From Spirosoma oryzae (GTDB taxonomy: Bacteria > Bacteroidota > Bacteroidia > Cytophagales > Spirosomataceae), in NCBI RefSeq assembly GCF_003002825.1, contig NZ_PVTE01000004.1:298883-362882 (forward strand): 64,000 nucleotides of DNA, given 5' to 3'. Within the stretch, counting starts at the first letter, position 1. Every line of letters begins with the position of its first letter. The notes below the pieces were generated by a model. The model was not told the DNA's origin and ran no database searches. It worked only from the letters and a program-made list of their open reading frames with translations. Of the stretch, positions 53,723 to 61,238 are shown piece after piece. The position numbers were made by a program, and so were the translations under genes.

Positions 53723-55099
53723 ATGCAAAAGACCGTAGTAATCGACGTTGTGGGCCTGTCGTACTCGCTGATTGGCGAACACACCCCCTTCCTGAAGCAG
53801 TGGATGGCGAACCGGAATCAGGCCACCATCGACCCGATGCTCCCCGCACTGACAACGTCGGTGCAGTCGACCTACGTTACGGGTAAGTGGCCCAGCGAGA
53901 CAGGCATCGTCGGCAACGGCTGGTACGACCGGACCGATGCCGAAGTGAAGATGTGGAAGCAGTCGAACAAACTGGTATCGGGTGAAAAAATCTGGGACCG
54001 CGCACGGCAGCAGGACCCGTCGTTTACGGTGTCGAAAATGTTCTGGTGGTACAATATGTACTCCTCGGCCGATTATTCGGCAACGCCCCGCCCGCAGTAT
54101 CCATCGGACGGCCTGAAAATTCCGGATTGTTACACGCAACCCGCCGACCTGCGCGACCGGCTGCAACAGGAACTGGGTACATTTCCCCTGTTCCATTTCT
54201 GGGGTCCACAAACGACCATCAAAAGCTCGCGCTGGATTGCCGACGCGTCGATGCTGGTCGACAAATGGCACGACCCGACGCTTACGCTGATCTACCTGCC
54301 GCACCTCGACTATTGCCTGCAAAAATTCGGTGAGGATACGACGAAAATAGCCAGCGACCTGCGCGAGATCGATGACGTCTGCCGCGACCTGATTCAGTAT
54401 TACGAGCAAAAGGGCGCTGAAATCGTCGTGCTGTCGGAGTACGGCATTACCAACGTCAACCGCCCCGTTCACCTGAACCGGATTTTGCGTGAAGCCGGCA
54501 TGATTCGCTACCGGGAAGAGCGCGGCCTTGAATTGTTCGACGCTGGAGCATCACCTGCCTTTGCCCTGTCAGACCATCAGGTCGCCCATGTGTATGTCAA
54601 CGACCCCTCGGTGTACGACCAGGTCCGGACTTTGCTGGAAAAGACGCCCGGTGTTGAACGCGTACTCGACCGCGCGCAACAGAAAGCCGAACATATCGAT
54701 CACGAGCGGGCCGGCGACTTTGTCGTCGTGGCCGATGCCGACAGCTGGTTCACGTACTATTATTGGCTCGACGATGCCCGCGCGCCCGACTTCGCCCGGC
54801 TGGTAGCCATCCACCAGAAACCCGGCTACGACCCCGCCGAGATGTTTATGGACCAGACAAACCCGCTGATTAAGTTGAAAGCCGGGTATAAACTGGGACG
54901 TAAGCTGCTGGGCTTCCGGTATCTGATGAACGTTATTTCACTGGATGCAACCCTGGTCAAGGGATCACACGGCCGTACCGGAACGGCTCCGAAACACCAT
55001 CCCGTTTTCATCAGCAACCGACAAACACCTAACCGACTGACGGCCGTTGATGTGTACGACCTGTTGTGGGAGATTCTGACAGCACCGGTCACGGCCTGA
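53723..55099 (+). CDS. eboF: EboF-like alkaline-phosphatase-superfamily protein
   Basis: A 458-residue protein of the alkaline phosphatase/nucleotide pyrophosphatase superfamily. The nucleophile is Thr44 in PALTTSVQSTYVTG, and Asp8 and Asp196 (LPHLDY) fit metal sites. The usual SDHG metal motif reads SEYG (238-241), and KGSHGRTG holds a late His. There is no signal peptide, so it is cytosolic, unlike most NPP enzymes. Its position after eboD-eboE identifies it as the third gene of a partial ebo cluster. The substrate is unknown. Confidence 0.82.
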   Translation: MQKTVVIDVVGLSYSLIGEHTPFLKQWMANRNQATIDPMLPALTTSVQSTYVTGKWPSETGIVGNGWYDRTDAEVKMWKQSNKLVSGEKIWDRARQQDPSFTVSKMFWWYNMYSSADYSATPRPQYPSDGLKIPDCYTQPADLRDRLQQELGTFPLFHFWGPQTTIKSSRWIADASMLVDKWHDPTLTLIYLPHLDYCLQKFGEDTTKIASDLREIDDVCRDLIQYYEQKGAEIVVLSEYGITNVNRPVHLNRILREAGMIRYREERGLELFDAGASPAFALSDHQVAHVYVNDPSVYDQVRTLLEKTPGVERVLDRAQQKAEHIDHERAGDFVVVADADSWFTYYYWLDDARAPDFARLVAIHQKPGYDPAEMFMDQTNPLIKLKAGYKLGRKLLGFRYLMNVISLDATLVKGSHGRTGTAPKHHPVFISNRQTPNRLTAVDVYDLLWEILTAPVTA

Positions 55100-55235
55100 C
55101 GTCAACGCCATTCACGGGCAGCCGTAAAATAGCCAGCGCAGGCTGTCAGGTCATGAAAAGGAACCGGACATCTTGCGTTGAAGCGGGGCCGTTCGTACCT
55201 TAGAATCAGCGTCAAGGCCAGTCAAACCGGTGCTC

Positions 55236-55796
55236 ATGAAAGCGATTCTAGTTCTATCCTCTTTGTTGGCCGTGAGCTGTGCGTCGAACCGGCCCGCAGC
55301 CACCAACGCACCCACGGACGGGGCGGAGTACTACCAACTCAATCAGTCGGGCTTGCCGGCGTCGTCAAGGCTTTACCCTGATCCCCAGGGTGGGTTGGGC
55401 CATTCGCAGGACCCCGACATTCGCGTTACCGACATCCGCCTGACGGCCAGCTATACGGTCGTCTACATGACGTTTGCCAAAGATCCCAACAGTCGCGACG
55501 GTAGCTACTTCGGTACCAGCAGTATCTCGTTCAACCCAAAGGCGAAGCTGGCTTCGGGCGACGGGCGTAAAACCTACGCGCTCGTTAAAGCCGATGGCAT
55601 TCCGATGTCGCCCGATACCCGCGATATCAAGAATGACGAGCGTGTAGCGTTCGTGCTTTATTTCGAACGGCTGGATGAAGGCGTCGAACACTTCGACTTG
55701 TTTGAGTGCCAGAGCGATAACCAGAACTCCTGCTTCAACGTAGCGGGACTGGCGGTTGAAAACCCCGCGCGCCCGACACCCGCCAAGCTACGTTGA
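55236..55796 (+). CDS. Hypothetical lipoprotein
   Basis: A 186-residue protein of unrecognised family with a lipoprotein signal (LLAVSC, Cys15). The mature part is beta-rich (DIRVTDIRLTASYTVVYMTF) and has FECQSDNQNSCFNV with two Cys near the C-terminus. The ATG at 55236 is preferred over a GTG two codons earlier. It could be a surface or periplasmic beta-sandwich. It is transcribed alone or with the following secreted protein. Confidence 0.75.
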   Translation: MKAILVLSSLLAVSCASNRPAATNAPTDGAEYYQLNQSGLPASSRLYPDPQGGLGHSQDPDIRVTDIRLTASYTVVYMTFAKDPNSRDGSYFGTSSISFNPKAKLASGDGRKTYALVKADGIPMSPDTRDIKNDERVAFVLYFERLDEGVEHFDLFECQSDNQNSCFNVAGLAVENPARPTPAKLR

Positions 55797-55881
55797 TGCG
55801 TATTTTCCCATCATGTATACACCGAACACCAACGACGAACGTTACTAGTAGATAGTCTCTGTTTGTCGATTGTCTTTTAGT

Positions 55882-56403
55882 ATGTTCTTTTCCTCGATTT
55901 ACCAACGCGTTAGCCGGCTCTACCGCCCGGCCTGTCTCCTGTTTCTCTTTTCATCGATCAGCCTGCTGGCACTCGCCCAGACCAACCTCTCGTTCCACCT
56001 TCTCAGTGGCTATCTGCTGAGTCCTGACGCCAAAATCAACAAGGGCAAGGCGACCCTGTTTGTCTTTCAGGAAGCCGACACATTTGCGGATACCTTCAAA
56101 CCGGCGACAACAACCAGTAAGCGCCCGGAATTACCCAACTTCAAACGGGACATGGTCATCGGTATCGCGACGCCAGCCACCAGTAAGCCACCCCGCCTAT
56201 CGGTTAGCCGGGTTTTTGTGCAGGATTCGACGCTTACTGTCCGGTACATACGCCTGGCGGACACGACCAAACAGACACAAACCTCCGTTGTGCAGCCAAC
56301 GCTGGTGTTCAGTATACCAAAACAGAGCGTTTTACGGGCCCGTTTAATAGAAAATGGCAAATTAATTCAGACGATAAAGCAGACAGAATCAGCTACTAAC
56401 TGA
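55882..56403 (+). CDS. Hypothetical secreted protein
   Basis: A 173-residue protein of unknown family. A hydrophobic signal (LLFLFSSISLLALA then Q) ends about residue 33. The rest is beta-rich and basic with many Thr/Ser, and has no cysteine beyond the signal. ATG 55882 gives the best signal peptide. It is separated from the lipoprotein gene by 85 bases on the same strand. Confidence 0.65.
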   Translation: MFFSSIYQRVSRLYRPACLLFLFSSISLLALAQTNLSFHLLSGYLLSPDAKINKGKATLFVFQEADTFADTFKPATTTSKRPELPNFKRDMVIGIATPATSKPPRLSVSRVFVQDSTLTVRYIRLADTTKQTQTSVVQPTLVFSIPKQSVLRARLIENGKLIQTIKQTESATN

Positions 56404-56632
56404 TTTCGTACGGGCAGCTGCGTGGCTTGTTCCGTTGACGATTGCGTCAATAAGTAGTATCTGGACCCGTTTTTGCTGAAAACTAACGGAAAGCTGCGGT
56501 GCAAAATCCCTGTTACACTGTCTGATAATCCTGTCAAACGCACTAATCTGTTTTCCGAATACGGCGTATGTATGTGCAATGCGTAGGGTTAGCCGTGTAA
56601 TGCGGGCGGCCTCTTATCCGCACGTTAAGTGA

Positions 56633-56809
56633 ATGACTACTGTGTTCGTTTGTCTGTCTTTATTGCTGGAGCTGGCGTGTGCTTACGTGTACATACGCGA
56701 CGCCGTAACTACCCGACAAAGCCAGTCCCAACGTATCGTACTGCTCCTTTTCGGCATGGTCTTCGGCAGCATGGCCGTGGTGCTTGCGTACTGTCTGCTG
56801 GCAAGCTAA
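56633..56809 (+). CDS. Small two-helix membrane protein
   Basis: A 58-residue frame (MTTVFVCLSLLLELACAYVY...) with two hydrophobic helices (about 4-21 and 36-56) joined by a polar loop (RDAVTTRQSQSQR). Third codon positions are mostly G/C, as in neighbouring genes. There is no family match. It lies alone in the spacer before ileS, which is otherwise empty. A minus-strand frame covers the same DNA but has no protein-like character. Confidence 0.55.
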   Translation: MTTVFVCLSLLLELACAYVYIRDAVTTRQSQSQRIVLLLFGMVFGSMAVVLAYCLLAS

Positions 56810-56899
56810 CGAATCCGAACTGACTACCCGCCCATCGGTGTTCGGGTGTATAAGGTAATGCATCGCGGGGCGACCCGTCGTGGCCCCGACCGATTTACC

Positions 56900-56907
56900 T
56901 ATCTTTG
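56900..56907 (+). promoter_or_regulatory. -7 box for ileS
   Basis: TATCTTTG is an exact TAnnTTTG match, giving a leader of about 65 bases before the GTG start. No T-box-like structure was recognised. Confidence 0.5.
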
Positions 56908-56979
56908 CCTTTACTTTCATATTATACCCCGCCTGGCCACCTACACGACTAGCTGGCCGGTCGATTAATTATAGCAGGC

Positions 56980-59900
56980 GTGACTTATCAGCAATACGAC
57001 TCCCTCGACTACGCTAAACTCGCAGCCGAGGTTCTGACCTACTGGAACCAGAATCAGGTGTTTGAGCAGTCCGTTGCCCACCGCGACGGCCAACCCACGT
57101 TTACGTTTTTTGAAGGCCCGCCTTCGGCCAACGGTACACCGGGTATTCACCACGTCATGGCCCGGACGATCAAGGACATTTTCTGCCGGTACAAAACGTT
57201 GCAGGGTTTCCAGGTCAACCGAAAGGGGGGCTGGGATACGCACGGGCTGCCGATCGAACTACAGGTCGAAAAAGAACTGGGTATCACCAAAGATGACATC
57301 GGCAAGACGATCAGCGTTGAAGAGTACAACCGCCGATGCCGTGAGACGGTCATGCGGTTTACGGATCAGTGGAACGACCTGACCCAGAAAATGGGCTACT
57401 GGGTCGATCTGGACAACCCATACGTCACGTACAAAAACGAATACATCGAGTCGGTCTGGTGGTTGCTGAAACAGTTATACGACCAGAATCTGCTGTACAA
57501 AGGCTACACCATTCAGCCCTTCTCGCCCAAAGCCGGGACGGGTCTCAGTTCGCACGAGCTGAATCAGCCGGGGACTTACAAAGACGTTCGCGACACAACC
57601 ATCGTTGCCCAGTTTCGGGTAAAACTGACGGGCAAATCGGGTTATCTGTTCGACAGTGCCGACTCGGACGAGGTCTTTATCCTGGCCTGGACAACCACGC
57701 CCTGGACGCTACCCGCCAACTCAGCCCTGACCGTCGGCAAGGACATCGAGTACGTGTTGATCAAGACGTTCAACGCCTATACCTTCCAGCCGATCAACGT
57801 CGTACTGGCTAAGGCACTGGTTGGCCGGTGGTTCAACGAGAAAGCCCGCGTTGACTCGCCCAACGATCCGGCCTTCGACGCGTACCAACCTACTGAAAAA
57901 AATATTCCCTGGGCGTACATCGACATCCCCGGCCTGAAAGGTGAACACCTGCTCGACATCGAATATGAGCAGTTGATGCCGTATGTCCAGCCCGATGCAC
58001 CAGCCTTCAAAGTTATTGCCGGTGATTTCGTCACGACGGAAGACGGTACGGGTATCGTGCATACCTCGCCGACCTTCGGTGCCGACGACTTCCGCGTTGC
58101 GCAGGCAGCGGGCATTCCGGCTATCCTGGTAAAAGACGAAACCGGTAAGGAAGTCCCCATCGTGGACCGGCAGGGTCGTTTTGTGTCAGAAATTACCGAC
58201 TTCGCCGGTCGGTATGTCAAGGAAGAATATTACAGCGACGAAGAGCGCGACGAGCCGGAATTCAAACCAACCGACGTACTGATCTCGATCAAGCTGAAGC
58301 AGGAAAACAAAGCGTTCCGGGTTGAAAAGTACGAACACCCGTACCCGCACTGCTGGCGCACTGACAAGCCGATTCTATACTACCCGCTCGACAGCTGGTT
58401 TATTCGCACGACGGCGAAGAAAGACCGGCTCGTTGAACTGAACAAGACGATCAACTGGCAACCTGAAAGCACCGGTACCGGCCGCTTCGGCAACTGGCTC
58501 GAAAACCTCGTCGACTGGAACCTCAGCCGCAGCCGCTACTGGGGTACCCCCCTACCAATCTGGCGCAGCGACGCTGGCGATGAAGTGTGTATTGGCTCGA
58601 TCGATGAACTGACAAGCCGGGTTAAAGAGGCTGCCGATTCCGGTAAGCTGACCGACGAGCAAAAGGAGAAGAACAATCAGTTTATTGCCAAGGCGGTATC
58701 AGACAAAGAAAACTTCGATCTGCACCGCCCGTACGTTGACGAAATCTACCTGATTTCGGAATCGGGCAATGTTATGCAGCGCGAGCCGGACCTGATCGAC
58801 GTGTGGTTCGATTCGGGTGCGATGCCCTACGCGCAGTGGCACTACCCGTTCGAGAATAAAGACAAAATCGACAACGGTACGGCCTTCCCGGCAGACTTCA
58901 TTTCGGAAGGTGTCGATCAGACGCGGGGCTGGTTCTTTACGCTCCACGCCATCGCCGGTATGCTGTTCGATTCGGTCGCGTTTAAAAACGTCGTGTCGAC
59001 AGGGCTGGTCCTCGACAAGAACGGCAACAAAATGTCGAAGCGGCTGGGTAACGCCGTCGACCCGTTCGCGACGCTGGCGCAGTACGGCCCCGACGCAACG
59101 CGCTGGTACATGATTACCAACGCCGAGCCGTGGGACAACCTGAAGTTCAACCTCGATGGTGTCGGCGAAGTACAGCGGAAACTGTTCGGCACGCTGTCGA
59201 ACACGTATAATTTCTTCGCGCTGTACGCTAACCTCGATAAGTTTACGGTGGGCGCGGCCGGTGCAGGCAATTCGGTACCGGTGGCCGAACGGCCCGAACT
59301 CGACCGCTGGATTCTGTCGAAACTTCAGTCGCTGATACTGGAGGTAGAAGGGCAGTTCGATAGCTACAACCCCACCAAGGCGGGTCGGGCTATCCAGGAC
59401 TTCGTCAACGATCAGTTGTCGAACTGGTACGTGCGGCTGTCGCGCCGGCGTTTCTGGGCAGGCTCGGCGCACGAAGGAGCGCAGATGACCACCGACAAGC
59501 AGGCAGCGTACGAAACGCTGTATACCTGCCTGACTACCGTGGCTCAGTTGATGTCGCCCATCGCGCCGTTCTACGCCGACTGGCTGTACCGCAACCTGAC
59601 CGAAGATGCCAGTTCGGTGCATTTGACCGACTTCCCCCAAGCCGATCAGGCGCAGATCGATGCCGATCTGGAAACGTCAATGACGCTGGCACAGCAGGTA
59701 TCGTCGCTGGTACACTCGCTGCGGAAAGGGCACAAGCTGAAAGTGCGGCAACCGCTGAGCCGGGTATTGATCCCCGTGCTCAACCCGACAACGCGTCGGC
59801 AGATCGAACACGTTGCACCGATTATCAAATCGGAGGTGAACGTCAAGGAAGTCGAGTTTATCGACGACGCCAGCGGCATTCTGAAGAAGCGCGTCAAGCC

Positions 59901-60399
59901 GAACTTTAAAGCACTGGGCCCACGCTTCGGCAAGCAGATGAAAGACGTAGCTGCCGCCATCACGGCCATGGACGAGTCGCAACTGGCCCAGTTGGAGCAA
60001 CAGGGTACCATCGACCTGACGCCGTTCACGATTCAACTCAGCGACGTTGAGATTCAGACGGAAGACATTCCGGGCTGGCTGGTTGCCAGTGAAGGCGGCC
60101 TGACGGTTGCGCTCGACGTAACGGTTACGGATGAGCTCCGGCGCGAAGGCATTGCTCGCGACTTCGTGAACCGGATTCAGAACCTGCGCAAAGACATGCA
60201 ATTCGACGTAACCGATAAAATCACGATTGAAATCGGGCAAACCGACGCCCAGTTGATCGACGCGATCGAAGCTAACCGGCCCTACATTCAGCAGGAAGTA
60301 CAGGCCGTATCCCTACAAGTCGTACCCGATCTCAACGGCGCGTCGACCGAAGTGGAAATTGACGAATTCCGGCTACGGGTGCTGATCGGTAAGAGTTAA
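56980..60399 (+). CDS. ileS: Isoleucyl-tRNA synthetase, type 2 (eukaryote-like)
   Basis: A 1139-residue class I synthetase that charges tRNA-Ile. The HIGH-equivalent motif is GTPGIHH (about residues 52-58, in PPSANGTPGIHHVM), and the KMSKS motif is KMSKR (about 684). An editing domain lies between them (WTTTPWTLPAN). Length and the GIHH and KMSKRLGN forms point to the type 2 (mupirocin-tolerant, eukaryote-like) clade instead of the approximately 940-residue type 1. GTG 56980 is the only start before MTYQQYDS-like sequence. It ends before a strong terminator. Confidence 0.95.
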   Translation: MTYQQYDSLDYAKLAAEVLTYWNQNQVFEQSVAHRDGQPTFTFFEGPPSANGTPGIHHVMARTIKDIFCRYKTLQGFQVNRKGGWDTHGLPIELQVEKELGITKDDIGKTISVEEYNRRCRETVMRFTDQWNDLTQKMGYWVDLDNPYVTYKNEYIESVWWLLKQLYDQNLLYKGYTIQPFSPKAGTGLSSHELNQPGTYKDVRDTTIVAQFRVKLTGKSGYLFDSADSDEVFILAWTTTPWTLPANSALTVGKDIEYVLIKTFNAYTFQPINVVLAKALVGRWFNEKARVDSPNDPAFDAYQPTEKNIPWAYIDIPGLKGEHLLDIEYEQLMPYVQPDAPAFKVIAGDFVTTEDGTGIVHTSPTFGADDFRVAQAAGIPAILVKDETGKEVPIVDRQGRFVSEITDFAGRYVKEEYYSDEERDEPEFKPTDVLISIKLKQENKAFRVEKYEHPYPHCWRTDKPILYYPLDSWFIRTTAKKDRLVELNKTINWQPESTGTGRFGNWLENLVDWNLSRSRYWGTPLPIWRSDAGDEVCIGSIDELTSRVKEAADSGKLTDEQKEKNNQFIAKAVSDKENFDLHRPYVDEIYLISESGNVMQREPDLIDVWFDSGAMPYAQWHYPFENKDKIDNGTAFPADFISEGVDQTRGWFFTLHAIAGMLFDSVAFKNVVSTGLVLDKNGNKMSKRLGNAVDPFATLAQYGPDATRWYMITNAEPWDNLKFNLDGVGEVQRKLFGTLSNTYNFFALYANLDKFTVGAAGAGNSVPVAERPELDRWILSKLQSLILEVEGQFDSYNPTKAGRAIQDFVNDQLSNWYVRLSRRRFWAGSAHEGAQMTTDKQAAYETLYTCLTTVAQLMSPIAPFYADWLYRNLTEDASSVHLTDFPQADQAQIDADLETSMTLAQQVSSLVHSLRKGHKLKVRQPLSRVLIPVLNPTTRRQIEHVAPIIKSEVNVKEVEFIDDASGILKKRVKPNFKALGPRFGKQMKDVAAAITAMDESQLAQLEQQGTIDLTPFTIQLSDVEIQTEDIPGWLVASEGGLTVALDVTVTDELRREGIARDFVNRIQNLRKDMQFDVTDKITIEIGQTDAQLIDAIEANRPYIQQEVQAVSLQVVPDLNGASTEVEIDEFRLRVLIGKS

Positions 60400-60732
60400 G
60401 CAGCCTGTTGAAGAATAACCAGCCCGGTCTACTCAACGAGTGTAGACCGGGCTTTTTCTTTTTTAGAAACTACGTCGGATCTTTACTTTTTACCCATTTT
60501 CCTACCGTTTAGTTTATTTTTTGTTACTAAATAATAATATTATAAATATAAATGTACTAATAACTAGTTGTCGGCATAGCATTTGTAATCTAACGAAGAT
60601 ATACGGCTAACTGGATGACTAGCTAGTTGATCGTACATCTGGCGGTAGCACAAACCGCTTTATCCAACTAAAAACATTACAGCGTTAGTGCAGCCATTCG
60701 GTGGCCTATCGCCTTTACCGTACCGCTTACTT
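60400..60732. other. Spacer with terminator and AT-rich tract
   Basis: These 333 bases hold the ileS terminator (60421-60453) and an AT-rich tract (about 60475-60600, with runs such as TAATAATATTATAAATATAA). No gene was found. The composition differs sharply from the GC-rich flanks and may hold the promoter of the HTH gene. Confidence 0.55.
60421..60458 (+). terminator. Terminator after ileS
   Basis: AGCCCGGTCTA (60421-60431) pairs with TAGACCGGGCT (60443-60453), followed by a T-rich run. Confidence 0.88.
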
Positions 60733-61146
60733 ATGATAGAGCCTCTACAAACGTCTTTACAGTCGTTCGTAAACAGTTACAAAGCTGTGATGTGGCGACT
60801 GCGCGAGTGCCCACTCAATGACGAACAGCTAGCAGCAGCCATTGGCGTCAGCAGCAGCGTGATTCGTAGCCGCCGATCCAAGCCTGACCTTTGGAAATTG
60901 TCCGACATCAACCGGTTGTCGGTTTATTTTACCATGCCGACAACCGCCTGTAGCCAGCTCGACCAGTTGTTGAAAGAGTTACCGCAACAATGGGTGTCGC
61001 TACCCATGCGCGAACGCCGACGCTACGAACGGCTACTGCCCGTCAAGAAATCGCAGTTTCATGCGTACAACCTGAGCGACTGGCCGGTCCACCATTTGCT
61101 GAAAATGCATCAGAATCTGATTCTGAACGACGAGTTAGCCTCCTGA
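60733..61146 (+). CDS. Small HTH-like protein, unknown
   Basis: A 137-residue basic protein. Residues 27-60 (CPLNDEQLAAAIGVSSSVIR...) resemble a helix-turn-helix in which a short loop lies between two helices. The C-terminal part is rich in Arg/His (RERRRYERLLPVKK). It could be a transcriptional regulator, but no family is recognised. ATG 60733 is preferred; a GTG at 60688 is in frame. An AT-rich region precedes it. Confidence 0.6.
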   Translation: MIEPLQTSLQSFVNSYKAVMWRLRECPLNDEQLAAAIGVSSSVIRSRRSKPDLWKLSDINRLSVYFTMPTTACSQLDQLLKELPQQWVSLPMRERRRYERLLPVKKSQFHAYNLSDWPVHHLLKMHQNLILNDELAS

Positions 61147-61176
61147 TCCGGTACCCGCTCCGCAAGGGTGGGTGAC

Positions 61177-61208
61177 AACCGGGGTGCTGGTAATTCCAGC
61201 CCCCGGTT
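61177..61208 (+). terminator. Hairpin after the HTH gene
   Basis: AACCGGGGTGCTGG (61177-61190) pairs with CCAGCCCCCGGTT (61196-61208) with a one-base bulge; a T-rich tail follows. It overlaps the next promoter. Confidence 0.7.
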
Positions 61209-61216
61209 TATTTTTG
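61209..61216 (+). promoter_or_regulatory. -7 box for the phosphoesterase gene
   Basis: TATTTTTG is an exact TAnnTTTG match, 22 bases before the ATG, and forms the T tail of the preceding hairpin. Confidence 0.45.
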
Positions 61217-61238
61217 TCATGTAATTCATCCCCGTAGC

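Noticed and set aside
56367..56579. 70-residue minus-strand frame after the secreted protein
   Set aside because: No signal, domain or neighbour support; probably chance.
56660..56920. 86-residue minus-strand frame upstream of ileS
   Set aside because: It overlaps the more protein-like plus-strand small membrane frame and the ileS -7 box; no recognisable features.
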